A stretch of DNA of 64,000 bases from Marinobacter sediminum. Lineage in GTDB: Bacteria > Pseudomonadota > Gammaproteobacteria > Pseudomonadales > Oleiphilaceae. How positions within the stretch are numbered: the stretch's first letter is position 1; each line of letters begins with the position of its first letter. The notes below the pieces were generated by a model. That model made no database searches. It was not told the origin of the DNA and saw only the letters and a list, made by a program, of their open reading frames with translations. Below, piece by piece: positions 39,619-48,374 of the stretch. The translations under genes and the position numbers were made by a program. The stretch covers positions 186,001 to 250,000 of the forward strand of contig NZ_JAEMQH010000003.1 of assembly GCF_016820575.1 (NCBI RefSeq), written 5' to 3'.

Positions 39619-41568
39619 ATGACTGAGAAACACGTCTTTCCAGTAGCGCCGGAAGTAGCCCAGCGGGCTCTGGTTAATCGGGATCAGTACAACGCGATGT
39701 ATCGTGAATCGATCGAGAATCCCGATGCGTTCTGGTCAGAGCACGGCAAGCGACTTGAGTGGATCAAGCCCTACACCAAGGTCAAGAACACCACCTACGA
39801 TTTCGACAACCTGTCCATCAAGTGGTTTGAGGATGGCGAACTGAACGCCTCCGCCAACTGTCTTGATCGTCACCTTGAGAAAAAGGGTGACCAGACCGCC
39901 ATTATCTTTGAGGGTGACGACCCGGCGGATTCTCGCCACGTGACCTACCGTGAGCTGCACGAGGAAACCAGCAAGTTTGCGAATGTACTCAAGGGGTTGG
40001 GTGTAAAGAAGGGCGATGTTGTCACCATCTATATGCCGATGATCGTTGAAACCGCGGTCGCCATGCTGGCTTGCGCTCGCATCGGCGCGATTCACTCCGT
40101 AGTTTTTGGCGGCTTCTCGCCCGAGGCCCTGGGTGCCCGCATTGTTAACGGCAAATCCCGGTTCGTGGTCACGGCCGATGAAGGTGTTCGTGGCGGCCGC
40201 AAGATTCCGCTGAAGAAAAACGTCAACGCGGCCCTGAAGATCGACGGCACTGATGCGGTGGAAAAAGTGGTGGTGGTTACCCGCACCGGTAATTCCGAAG
40301 TGCCCTGGGACGACAGCCGCGATGTGAAGTACGAAGATCTCATGCAGTCTGCCTCGGCAGATTGCCCGCCCGAACCCATGAATGCGGAAGACCCGCTGTT
40401 CATGCTGTATACCTCGGGCTCCACCGGCGCGCCTAAGGGTGTGTTGCACACTACCGGCGGCTACATGGTGTATGCGTCGATGACGCACGAGTACGTCTTC
40501 GACTATCACGAAGGCGACGTTTATTGGTGCACCGCCGACTTTGGCTGGGTGACCGGTCATAGCTACATTTTGTACGGCCCACTGGCCAATGGTGCCATCA
40601 CCGTGCTGTTCGAAGGTGTGCCCAACTACCCGAACAGCTCCCGTATGGGACAGGTGGTCGATAAGCACCAGGTCAATATCCTGTACACGGCGCCCACCGC
40701 CATCCGGGCCCTGATGGCCGAAGGTGAGTCGTGCATGGACGGTACCAAGCGCGACAGCCTGAAGCTGCTGGGTTCGGTCGGTGAGCCGATCAATCCGGAG
40801 GCGTGGGAGTGGTATCACCGGGTCATTGGCAACAGCAAATGCCCGATTGTGGATACCTGGTGGCAGACCGAAACCGGTGGCATCCTGATTTCGCCATTGC
40901 CGGGCGCTACCGATCTCAAGCCGGGTTCGGCGACCGTACCGTTCTTCGGTGTTCAGCCGGCCCTGGTCGATAACGATGGCAACGTCCTGGAAGGCGCTAC
41001 CGAGGGCAACCTGGTGATCATGGACAGCTGGCCGGGGCAGATGCGCACCATTTACGGTGATCATGAGCGCTTCAAGCAGACTTACTTCAGCACGTACAAG
41101 GGTCGGTATTTCACCGGTGATGGCGCGCGCCGTGATGAAGACGGGTATTACTGGATTACCGGCCGTGTCGACGACGTCCTGAACGTGTCCGGTCATCGCT
41201 TGGGTACGGCGGAAGTCGAAAGTGCGCTGGTCGCCCATAGCAAGGTTGCCGAGGCCGCCGTGGTTGGTTTCCCTCACGACATCAAGGGGCAGGGCATCTA
41301 TGTCTATGTCACTCTGGTGCAGGGCGAAGAGCCATCCGATGAGCTGAAGAAAGAACTGGTGCAGTGGGTGCGCAAGGAGATTGGTCCGATCGCGTCGCCG
41401 GATGTGATTCAATGGGCACCTGGACTGCCCAAGACTCGTTCGGGCAAGATTATGCGGCGGATTTTGCGTAAAATCGCTGCCAATGAGCACGATCAGCTTG
41501 GCGATACGTCCACCCTGGCAGACCCGGGTGTGGTTGATGAGCTGATCAGCAGTCGTGAATTTAAATAA
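39619..41568 (+). CDS. acs: Acetyl-CoA synthetase
   Basis: Acs activates acetate to acetyl-CoA through acetyl-AMP. The 649-residue enzyme has the AMP-binding motif [10 protein letters not shown], the segment [10 protein letters not shown] and the C-terminal catalytic and regulatory lysine in [12 protein letters not shown], the site acetylated in other bacteria. A strong ribosome site precedes the ATG. The response regulator 41 bases downstream is the type that controls acs in pseudomonads and vibrios. Confidence 0.97.
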   Translation: MTEKHVFPVAPEVAQRALVNRDQYNAMYRESIENPDAFWSEHGKRLEWIKPYTKVKNTTYDFDNLSIKWFEDGELNASANCLDRHLEKKGDQTAIIFEGDDPADSRHVTYRELHEETSKFANVLKGLGVKKGDVVTIYMPMIVETAVAMLACARIGAIHSVVFGGFSPEALGARIVNGKSRFVVTADEGVRGGRKIPLKKNVNAALKIDGTDAVEKVVVVTRTGNSEVPWDDSRDVKYEDLMQSASADCPPEPMNAEDPLFMLYTSGSTGAPKGVLHTTGGYMVYASMTHEYVFDYHEGDVYWCTADFGWVTGHSYILYGPLANGAITVLFEGVPNYPNSSRMGQVVDKHQVNILYTAPTAIRALMAEGESCMDGTKRDSLKLLGSVGEPINPEAWEWYHRVIGNSKCPIVDTWWQTETGGILISPLPGATDLKPGSATVPFFGVQPALVDNDGNVLEGATEGNLVIMDSWPGQMRTIYGDHERFKQTYFSTYKGRYFTGDGARRDEDGYYWITGRVDDVLNVSGHRLGTAEVESALVAHSKVAEAAVVGFPHDIKGQGIYVYVTLVQGEEPSDELKKELVQWVRKEIGPIASPDVIQWAPGLPKTRSGKIMRRILRKIAANEHDQLGDTSTLADPGVVDELISSREFK

Positions 41569-41609
41569 GGTCGCATCCAAGACCGCAACCCTGTTAAGGA
41601 ATCTGTTGA

Positions 41610-42275
41610 ATGGCACAAACAATTATCGTCGCTGATGATCACCCGTTGTTTCGCGCAGCATTGAAGCAGGCGGTCAGTCAGGCGGTGCCCGATGCTCAGA
41701 CGGTTGAAGTCGATAGCATCAAGGCTCTGCAGGCGGCGGTAGAGTCGCATCCGGATGCGGATCTGGTTTTGCTGGATCTGAACATGCCGGGCGCCCATGG
41801 CTTCTCCGGACTGGTGTTCATGCGTGGACAGTACCCAGGATTGCCGGTGGTGGTTGTGTCGGGTTCGGAGGAAATGCAGGTCATGCGCCGCTCGATCGAC
41901 TACGGTGCGTCCGGCTTCATTCCCAAATCTGCGCCCCTGCCCACCATCACCGAAGCCATTCAGGACGTTCTGGAAGGGGATGTCTGGCTGCCGGATGGAG
42001 TAGCGGACAAGATTGAGCGCATGCACTCAGACGCCACGGATTTTTCCGAGAAGTTGGCGTCGCTGACACCTCAGCAATTCCGGGTGTTGGGCATGTTGGC
42101 CGAAGGGCTTCTGAACAAGCAGATCGCCTACGATCTGGATGTGTCCGAGGCCACCATCAAGGCTCACATCACCGCCGTATTCCGGAAGCTGGGGGTTCGT
42201 AACCGGACTCAAGCGGTCATTGCGATCCAGCAGATGGAGATCGATCCTTCGGATCAGTCCCTGTCTGGCAGTTGA
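41610..42275 (+). CDS. erdR: LuxR-type response regulator ErdR/CrbR, acetate use
   Basis: The 221-residue regulator has a receiver domain (IVADDHPLFR, phospho-Asp56 in LLDLNMPGAHG) and a C-terminal LuxR-type helix-turn-helix (LTPQQFRVLGMLAEG, NKQIAYDLDVSEATIKAHI). The sequence type and the place after acs fit ErdR (Pseudomonas) or CrbR (Vibrio), which activate acs when phosphorylated by a sodium-solute-symporter-like kinase (MxtR/CrbS). No such kinase is in this window. A strong terminator follows. Confidence 0.85.
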   Translation: MAQTIIVADDHPLFRAALKQAVSQAVPDAQTVEVDSIKALQAAVESHPDADLVLLDLNMPGAHGFSGLVFMRGQYPGLPVVVVSGSEEMQVMRRSIDYGASGFIPKSAPLPTITEAIQDVLEGDVWLPDGVADKIERMHSDATDFSEKLASLTPQQFRVLGMLAEGLLNKQIAYDLDVSEATIKAHITAVFRKLGVRNRTQAVIAIQQMEIDPSDQSLSGS

Positions 42276-42303
42276 TAGCGCCGCTAATCAGCGTGAATGT
42301 GAA

Positions 42304-42331
42304 ACGGGAGCCCTTGGGCTCCCGTTTTTTT
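42304..42331 (+). terminator. Terminator of acs-erdR
   Basis: ACGGGAGCCC (42304-42313) and GGGCTCCCGT (42316-42325) form a perfect 10-bp stem with a nominal two-base loop, followed by six T residues. This is the clearest intrinsic terminator in the window. Confidence 0.9.
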
Positions 42332-42476
42332 ATGCCTTGAATTTGTTTCCCATCATTTTGACTTTTGGTCTCTTCTTTGCCCTTTTTTGAAGTGGTACGC
42401 GTGTACGCATTTTTATACGTTTCACAAAGAATTAATCGAAATGGTATTGATGGCATTACGTTCCTTCTGTAAATTC

Positions 42477-42515
42477 GGCGCACACATGTACTCTCAAAAT
42501 GATTTAGAGTGCGCC
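42477..42515 (+). promoter_or_regulatory. Dyad upstream of the desaturase
   Basis: GGCGCAC (42477-42483) and GTGCGCC (42509-42515) are perfect inverted copies 25 bases apart; between them ACTCT and AGAGT also pair. The dyad ends 32 bases before the desaturase ATG. Further upstream (about 42394-42420) TACGC recurs twice followed by TACGT. These could be operator sites for a fatty-acid-responsive repressor, but no known consensus was matched. Confidence 0.4.
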
Positions 42516-42547
42516 GGTCTGATTTCTTGAAAGAGTAAAGGTGACAA

Positions 42548-43636
42548 ATGAACGCAGCCGTGAAGCCTGATGCGCTGGGCCAAGCCGTGTATGGAAGGCC
42601 TGATGAACGTGAGCTCAGAGACCGAATGAAGAAGGACCTGCCGGCCGATACCTTCAAGCCACAAACCTGGCGGGTGATTTGGTTCGTGCCGCTGCAGTTG
42701 ATGATCTGGGGTGGGATCGCGACGATTCTGCTGGCGGGGTTGCCCTGGTATGCCAATCTGATGCTGGGGCTGGTGGTTGGTCACAGCATCGGGTGCCAGG
42801 CCTTGCTGGCCCATGAGGTGTTGCACGGTGCTTTGGGGATGAGCCGGCGCTGGCAGAACTTTCTGGGCTGGCTCGGGTTCGGGCCATTTGTGGTACCGCC
42901 GGAGTTCTGGCGCAAGTGGCATAACGTGATTCACCATGGCAACACCAACGCCGGTGATACCGATCCGGACAGCTTTGGCACCCTGCGCCGATACCGTGCC
43001 GATCCCAAGCAAAAGAAATTCACCAAGCTCGCTCCGGGGTCTGGCACCTGGTACAGCTATTTGTTCCTGACTTATTCATTCACCTTTCACGCCCAGCTGG
43101 TGCTGTGGTTCCAGGCCCGCAAGCGTAAACAGTTCAAGGGCTTTGATCGGGCCCGGGCGATCCGGCAATCGGTGGTCTGTGTGGTGGCCTGGGCGGGGTT
43201 GGCGGTGCTGTCGGGCCCGCTGGCGGTGTTCACCGTGCTGATTCCGTTCATGGTGGCGAACGTTCTGGGGCAGGGGTATATCCTGACCAACCACTTCCTG
43301 CGGCCTCAGACCGCCACCAATAACCCGTTGGACAACTCCATGAGCCTGCGTAGCCATCCGATTCTTGACCGGCTGCACTTCCGTTTCAGTCACCATGTGG
43401 AGCATCATTTCTTCCCGAAGATGGCCTCTAACAAGGCGCCCCGGGTTCGGGCATGGTTGGAACAACACCATGGTGAGCGTTACGTGGCGATGCCCCACAG
43501 CACAGCACTGAAGCTGTTGTACACCACGCCCCGGGTCTACAAGTCGTCCACTGAACTGGTGGATCCGAACCGGCCGGAGCGGGTGGTGGATCTGCTGCCT
43601 TTGCAGCAACAGTACGCCGCCAGCAATCGAGGCTGA
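42548..43636 (+). CDS. Membrane fatty acid desaturase
   Basis: This 362-residue integral membrane enzyme introduces double bonds into acyl chains using a di-iron centre. The three histidine boxes are HEVLHG, HNVIHHGN and HHVEHHFFP. Hydrophobic segments around 45-85 and 200-240 would span the membrane. The regiospecificity cannot be read from sequence. Its long upstream region with dyads suggests independent control, possibly by membrane state or temperature. Confidence 0.92.
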   Translation: MNAAVKPDALGQAVYGRPDERELRDRMKKDLPADTFKPQTWRVIWFVPLQLMIWGGIATILLAGLPWYANLMLGLVVGHSIGCQALLAHEVLHGALGMSRRWQNFLGWLGFGPFVVPPEFWRKWHNVIHHGNTNAGDTDPDSFGTLRRYRADPKQKKFTKLAPGSGTWYSYLFLTYSFTFHAQLVLWFQARKRKQFKGFDRARAIRQSVVCVVAWAGLAVLSGPLAVFTVLIPFMVANVLGQGYILTNHFLRPQTATNNPLDNSMSLRSHPILDRLHFRFSHHVEHHFFPKMASNKAPRVRAWLEQHHGERYVAMPHSTALKLLYTTPRVYKSSTELVDPNRPERVVDLLPLQQQYAASNRG

Positions 43637-43645
43637 CGGCACCCG

Positions 43646-43671
43646 CGCCGGCAGGTTATTTGCTGCCGGCG
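43646..43671. terminator. Hairpin between convergent desaturase and dehydrogenase genes
   Basis: CGCCGGCAG (43646-43654) and CTGCCGGCG (43663-43671) form a perfect 9-bp stem. The loop GTTATTTG contains the stop codon of the minus-strand dehydrogenase (43656-43658). There is no T-run on either side, so it may act as an mRNA 3'-end stabiliser as much as a terminator. Confidence 0.5.
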
Positions 43672-44639
43672 TATCCCAGCTCTTTATTGACGAGGTTGAA
43701 CAGCTCGCCGCTGGCGTGCCAGTGGTCGAAGTTCTCCAGAAATTGATCGGTGAGCGCCCGCTTCCAGCCGATAAAGTCACCGGCCATGTGGGCGGTCATG
43801 GTGACGTTCTCCATGTCCCACAGAGGGTGATTTTCCGGCAGGGGCTCTTCTTCAAATACGTCCAGGCCTGCCCCGGCAATTTCGCCATCCCGCAGCGCGG
43901 CAATCAGATCGTTGGTTTTGACGATGGGGCCGCGGCCAATGTTGATCAGTCTGGCCGATGATTTCATGGCCTTGAACGCCTTCTCATCGAACAGGCCCTC
44001 GGTCTGCGGCGTTAGCGGTGCGGCAATTACCACGTAGTCTGCGTGCCCTAGCTGTTCGAACAGTTCGTCGTTGCCGTGCACGGCAACAAAATCCGGGTCG
44101 TCGTGGCGGGGTGTGCGGGCAATTCCGTGGGCATTCAGTCCGGCGGCACTCACCAGGCGGCCGATCTGACGACCGATGGAGCCGGCACCCACCACCAGCA
44201 CCTGTTTGCCTTCGGCGCGCTCGGTATCCCGGTGCTTCCACTGATGCTTCATTTGCAAGCGGATGGAGCCCGGAAAATCCTTGGCGAACATCAGGATGGT
44301 GCAGAGCACGTACTCGGCAATGGTGCGGTCGAAAATGCCCCGGGCATTGGTGACCACCACGTCGCTGTGAATCAGAGCTGGAAACATCAGTGCGTCAACC
44401 CCGGCACTGGTGGCATGAATCCACTGGAGCTTGTCCGCGGACTCCCAAGCCGCTTCAAGGGCCTCGGTGCGGAAGTCGGTGACCATCATGACGTCGGTGC
44501 CCGGCAAGGTGTCTCTCAGCGTCTGCTCGTCGCAGGCGAATCGCACCTCCGCCCGCGCCCTGAGTGCGTCCATGCCCGGTGGCTCCGGCTCGCCGGGTGC
44601 AGTAAGAACGGTTACCACGGGTGTGATTGGCTGTGTCAT
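43656..44639 (-). CDS. D-2-hydroxyacid dehydrogenase (NAD(P)-dependent)
   Basis: The 327-residue protein belongs to the GhrA/SerA-like superfamily reducing 2-oxoacids such as glyoxylate or hydroxypyruvate. The nucleotide-binding motif is VVGAGSIGRQIG; the catalytic Arg, Glu and His lie in NIGRGPIV, DVFEEEPL and MTAHMAGD. The exact substrate is not resolved. It is divergent from an aminotransferase, a pairing that could connect 2-oxoacids, hydroxyacids and amino acids. Confidence 0.88.
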   Translation of the reverse strand: MTQPITPVVTVLTAPGEPEPPGMDALRARAEVRFACDEQTLRDTLPGTDVMMVTDFRTEALEAAWESADKLQWIHATSAGVDALMFPALIHSDVVVTNARGIFDRTIAEYVLCTILMFAKDFPGSIRLQMKHQWKHRDTERAEGKQVLVVGAGSIGRQIGRLVSAAGLNAHGIARTPRHDDPDFVAVHGNDELFEQLGHADYVVIAAPLTPQTEGLFDEKAFKAMKSSARLINIGRGPIVKTNDLIAALRDGEIAGAGLDVFEEEPLPENHPLWDMENVTMTAHMAGDFIGWKRALTDQFLENFDHWHASGELFNLVNKELGYAGSK

Positions 44640-44820
44640 TGAACCTCCGCGTTGTGAGCTTAATGGCGACCCTCACGCCGGGTCTCACGACAGTCTGGTA
44701 TCCCCGTGCGGTGCGGTCAACTTGTGGTTGGTAAAAGCGGGTTTGTGTGAGTATGGGCAAGGTGATTTTACCGACAGTATCTTTCTGCTTTTTTGTCTTG
44801 TATGGCCTGTTCTTACTGGC

Positions 44821-44845
44821 TAACCTGCAGGGGTAGGTTATTTTT
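44821..44845 (+). promoter_or_regulatory. Attenuator-like hairpin before the aminotransferase
   Basis: TAACCT (44821-44826) and AGGTTA (44835-44840) pair around an 8-base loop and are followed at once by TTTTTG. The structure ends about 24 bases before the aminotransferase ATG, so it could act as a weak intrinsic terminator in the leader. The stem is short. Confidence 0.3.
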
Positions 44846-44868
44846 GCCCCGCTCGCAGGAGGTGTTTT

Positions 44869-46095
44869 ATGGCAGACTCTGCCAACTACGAGACTGGCCA
44901 GTCCAGACCACGTAAAGTGAAGTACCGGAAGAACAAGGCCAGCTGGAATCCTGCCATGCAGGCGATTCCTGTGCCGGGCATCCGCCGCATGGTAAACATG
45001 GCGGCGTCGATGAAGGATGTTATTCATCTTTCGATCGGTCAGCCTGATTTGCCGACACCCAAGCATATTATTGACGCCTACATTGAGGCGCTGAATGCTG
45101 GGCAAACCGGCTACACCATGGATGCCGGCCTGCCAGAGCTGCTGGTTGCGCTCAGGGATTACTACGGCAAGCGCTACAACCGCAAGTTGACCCGCGACAA
45201 CATTCTGATCACCAGTGGTGCCACCGAGGCCATGTACCTGGCGATCTCGGCCACATCGGCGCCGGGCCGTCAGTTCATCGTGACGGATCCATCGTTCCTG
45301 CTTTACGCACCCCTGATTCGGATGAACGGTGGTGAGGTCAAGTTTGTACCAACCCATGCTGAGAACGATCACCAGCTCGATCCGGACGAAGTCATCCGCG
45401 CCATGGGTCCGCGCACCTTCGCGTTGATTCTGAACAACCCCAATAACCCGACCGGTGCGGTGTATCCGCGCAGCACGGTGGAGACCATACTGGAGGAGTG
45501 CGCGTACCGGGGAATCCAGGTCTACGCCGACGAAGTCTATGACCACCTGATCTTCGACGATGACGATTTCGCCAGCGTCCTGAACTGCTCCATGGACCTG
45601 GACAACATCATGTGTATCAGCAGTTTTTCCAAGACCTACAGCATGGCTGGGTTGCGGGTTGGCTGGGTGATCGCGAGTCAGGCGGCGATCAAATCCCTGC
45701 GCCGGTACCACATGTTCACCACGTCGGTGGCCAACACGCCGTCCCAGTTTGCTGGTGTGGCGGCGCTTACCGGCGATCAACAGTGCGTGCAGGACATGGT
45801 TAGCATCTATAAGGAGCGCCGTGACAAGGTGGTGGAGCTGATTGACCAGACGCCTTACATGACCGGCTACAAGCCTGGCGGTGCCTTCTTCGCGTTCCCG
45901 GGCTTGCCACCCCATGTGGATGGCTCCGACCTCGCGCTTCGTATGTTGAAGGAAACCGGTGTCTGTATGGTGCCGGGCGATGCGTTCGGTGAGGCATCTA
46001 CCAACGCGGTGCGGATCAGTTTCTCGACAACCTGTGAGAAGCTGGAGGAAGCCTTTGATCGCGTCATTCCCTGGATGGCGAAGCAACAATTCTGA
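44869..46095 (+). CDS. PLP-dependent class I/II aminotransferase
   Basis: The 408-residue enzyme resembles the aspartate/aromatic aminotransferase fold. The PLP lysine is Lys255 in SSFSKTYSMAG; NNPNNPTGAV and the Arg in AVRISFST are also present. The amino donor and acceptor cannot be assigned. A strong ribosome site (CAGGAGG) precedes the ATG. A small Cys-rich gene follows by 9 bases. Confidence 0.9.
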   Translation: MADSANYETGQSRPRKVKYRKNKASWNPAMQAIPVPGIRRMVNMAASMKDVIHLSIGQPDLPTPKHIIDAYIEALNAGQTGYTMDAGLPELLVALRDYYGKRYNRKLTRDNILITSGATEAMYLAISATSAPGRQFIVTDPSFLLYAPLIRMNGGEVKFVPTHAENDHQLDPDEVIRAMGPRTFALILNNPNNPTGAVYPRSTVETILEECAYRGIQVYADEVYDHLIFDDDDFASVLNCSMDLDNIMCISSFSKTYSMAGLRVGWVIASQAAIKSLRRYHMFTTSVANTPSQFAGVAALTGDQQCVQDMVSIYKERRDKVVELIDQTPYMTGYKPGGAFFAFPGLPPHVDGSDLALRMLKETGVCMVPGDAFGEASTNAVRISFSTTCEKLEEAFDRVIPWMAKQQF

Positions 46096-46104
46096 GGAGC
46101 CATA

Positions 46105-46296
46105 ATGTCAGCCCTGGAGTCTGTCCTCATACAATGCCCTTACTGCTGGGAGACGCTGGATGTAAGCGTTGACCCGTCAGTGCTTGAGCAGGAGTATGTG
46201 GAAGACTGCCAGGTCTGTTGTCGGCCCATCGTCATCCACGTGACGTTTGACGACGATCTCACCCCCCATGTTGATGCCCGCGCAGAGAACGAGTAG
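46105..46296 (+). CDS. CPXCG-motif small Cys-rich protein
   Basis: The 63-residue protein has CPYC near the start and CQVCC in the middle, four or more cysteines placed like a zinc ribbon. It fits the CPXCG-type family of small proteins of unknown function, although here the first motif reads CPYCW. The acidic C-terminus is typical. It is likely cotranscribed with the aminotransferase. Confidence 0.82.
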   Translation: MSALESVLIQCPYCWETLDVSVDPSVLEQEYVEDCQVCCRPIVIHVTFDDDLTPHVDARAENE

Positions 46297-46396
46297 CTGC
46301 GCCGGGCAATTCTGACCGATCCTTAATCTTGCTGCCTTGCTCCTGCTTGGCGCCGTGCCTCAGGATAGAAGCCAAACTCACGGAGGCAATCCCAAC

Positions 46397-46969
46397 ATGC
46401 GCACTGTTTCTAAGTCTGGTCTTTGGGCCCTGGTTTTACTGACGTTGGCATTGACTGGCGGCTGCGCCAGTCTGTCGCCCTATTCGATTTCCGAGGGCGA
46501 GCTCGAACGGCACCTTCAGGATGTTGTGAGCGATTTTGATCGACAGCAACTCAAAAGTGGTTCGCCACTGAGTCTCAGTTTGAGCGATGCCAATATTACT
46601 CTGGGGCCGGATGGCCGGGATGTGGCGGTGATCGACGTCAAAGGGCAGGTGGCGGTTAATGCGATGCTGGCCCGGTTGCCAGTGGATATTGCGCTCAAGG
46701 TGGAAGGCGCACCGGTCTACGACAGCACAGAGAAGGCCATCTTCATCCGGCGGCTGCAGTTACTGGATAGCAGTATCGATTCCCCATTTTTCCGGGGTGA
46801 CCTGAAACCGATAACCGAACATGTGATGCGGGCTGTGGCCCAGATGCTGGAAACCATGCCGGTTTACCGCCTGGATGAAACCAACTTTGCCCAGCGTATG
46901 TTTGGCGCCATGCCAGTGGATGTGCGGGTGGCCCCGGGCCGACTGGAATTCGTGATGGCAGATCAGTAG
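46397..46969 (+). CDS. DUF1439 (YceB-like) lipoprotein
   Basis: The 190-residue protein has a lipoprotein signal peptide ending in LTGGC, so it should be anchored to a membrane, probably the outer one since Ala and Ser follow the Cys. The remainder resembles the DUF1439/YceB family (beta-rich, lipid-cavity-like fold). I chose ATG 46397 rather than the earlier frame start at 46337, because it places the signal peptide at the N-terminus. Confidence 0.85.
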   Translation: MRTVSKSGLWALVLLTLALTGGCASLSPYSISEGELERHLQDVVSDFDRQQLKSGSPLSLSLSDANITLGPDGRDVAVIDVKGQVAVNAMLARLPVDIALKVEGAPVYDSTEKAIFIRRLQLLDSSIDSPFFRGDLKPITEHVMRAVAQMLETMPVYRLDETNFAQRMFGAMPVDVRVAPGRLEFVMADQ

Positions 46970-46990
46970 AAAAAGGGGCGGCTGGCAACA

Positions 46991-47019
46991 ACGGCGGCGC
47001 TGTGCAGGTGCGCCGCCGT
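46991..47019. terminator. Bidirectional hairpin between convergent genes
   Basis: ACGGCGGCGC (46991-47000) and GCGCCGCCGT (47010-47019) form a perfect 10-bp GC-rich stem with a 9-base loop, in the 58-base gap between the DUF1439 gene and the minus-strand dehydrogenase. T-runs are absent, so termination strength is uncertain. Confidence 0.55.
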
Positions 47020-47027
47020 AATCGGGT

Positions 47028-48182
47028 TTAGTTTGTCAGCCGTTTGCAGATGGCGGCACCAATCTCATGGGTGCCACGTTGGCTGCCAGCGTTCTCGGCC
47101 AAATCAGCAGCCACCGCCTCGAACAGTTCCTGGCCTGCCGCAGCCAGGTTAGGGTCTTTCCGGCCCAGCCATTCCAGCATGCGCGCCGTGGTGAATAGCA
47201 TGGCCGTTGGGTCCGCAAGTCCCTGACCCGCGATGTCCGGCGCGCTGCCGTGAGTGGGTTCGAACATGGAAGGCATGTCCGGATCGGTCGGGTTCAGGTT
47301 ACACGAGGGTGCAACCCCCATTCCCCCGGACAATACCGCGGCGAGGTCGGTCAGGATATCGCCCTGAAGGTTGCTGGCAACCACCACATCAAAAGCCCAA
47401 GGGCTTTGCACAAACTTCATGCAGGCGGCATCCACCAGTTCATGGTGGGTTGCCACATCCGGGTACTCTTCGCTGATTGCCTCGAACGCCTCAGTGTACA
47501 TGTCACCCCAATGCCTAAGCGCATTGCGCTTGGTCACCAGACACACCTGACTTTCGCAGGTTCGCCCATTGAGCGTGCGGAAACTGCGTGTACGCCCCTG
47601 TTTAAGTCGTTCAGCGGCCCGCTTCCTTGCCTGCTCGAAACCATAGCGGATGATCCGGTCGGTGGCTTTACGGGTAAAAACCTCCATCTGGGTGGCCACT
47701 TCGTCCGCCGTTCCTTTGCGCAGGCGTCCGCCTTGGCTGACGTACTCGCCTTCGGAGTTCTCCCGGATTACCAGCATGTCGATGTCTTTGGCCCGCTCAT
47801 CGGCCAGATATTGTCGTGCGCCCGGCAGCAGGCGGGCAGGGCGCTCGCACACCCATTGATCAAAACCTTTGCGCATCTCCAGCAGGGGGGCCAGTGAGAC
47901 GCTGTCCGAGAGCAGATAGCGCTCGGCATCGTCGATTGGGCCCGGATCACCCAGGGCGCCCAGGAGAATTGCATCGTAAGCCTGGAGTTGCGCGAGGGCG
48001 TCTTCAGGCATGGATTCGCCGTGTTCCTCGTGCCAGGCATGGGAAGGCCAGGGGAATCGGGTCCACTCCACCGCCAGGCCGTGTTTTGCGCGCAGGGTTT
48101 CCAGGCAACGGACGGCTTCACCCACCACTTCCGGCCCAATGCCGTCACCGGGGGTGACTGCGATGCGAGTTGTTTCTGCCAT
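47028..48182 (-). CDS. Isocitrate/isopropylmalate-type dehydrogenase (tartrate/D-malate-like)
   Basis: The 384-residue enzyme belongs to the beta-decarboxylating dehydrogenases: TPGDGIGPEV at the N-terminus, IRENSEGEY, LVTKRN with the catalytic Lys, NLQGDILTD, and EPTHGSAPDIAG near the end. The IRENSEGEY loop favours the tartrate/D-malate dehydrogenase group over LeuB. It is about 20 residues longer than usual, with extra sequence around 175-200 (AAERLKQGRTRSFRT). No leu genes are nearby. Substrate assignment is tentative. Confidence 0.85.
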   Translation of the reverse strand: MAETTRIAVTPGDGIGPEVVGEAVRCLETLRAKHGLAVEWTRFPWPSHAWHEEHGESMPEDALAQLQAYDAILLGALGDPGPIDDAERYLLSDSVSLAPLLEMRKGFDQWVCERPARLLPGARQYLADERAKDIDMLVIRENSEGEYVSQGGRLRKGTADEVATQMEVFTRKATDRIIRYGFEQARKRAAERLKQGRTRSFRTLNGRTCESQVCLVTKRNALRHWGDMYTEAFEAISEEYPDVATHHELVDAACMKFVQSPWAFDVVVASNLQGDILTDLAAVLSGGMGVAPSCNLNPTDPDMPSMFEPTHGSAPDIAGQGLADPTAMLFTTARMLEWLGRKDPNLAAAGQELFEAVAADLAENAGSQRGTHEIGAAICKRLTN

Positions 48183-48374
48183 TCGGAGTACTCCTTTTCT
48201 GGTTTTTGCGCGTACAAGATTTTGTCCCCCAGTTTAGTCGGATAGGGGGGAGCCGCCAGCGCCGGCCTCAAATCGGCAGGCAAAACTTTTATCTGCAGTG
48301 TGATGGGGTCTTTAGTGCCCTGAAATCAATACACTTTTAAAGAAGAATCCTGACCCTACAACTGAGGAGGATAA

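Noticed and set aside
39736..41622. Long minus-strand open frame of 628 codons
   Set aside because: Antisense to acs, which is unmistakable.
44455..46089. Long minus-strand open frame of 544 codons
   Set aside because: Antisense to the aminotransferase and the 5' part of the dehydrogenase gene region; no recognisable domain.
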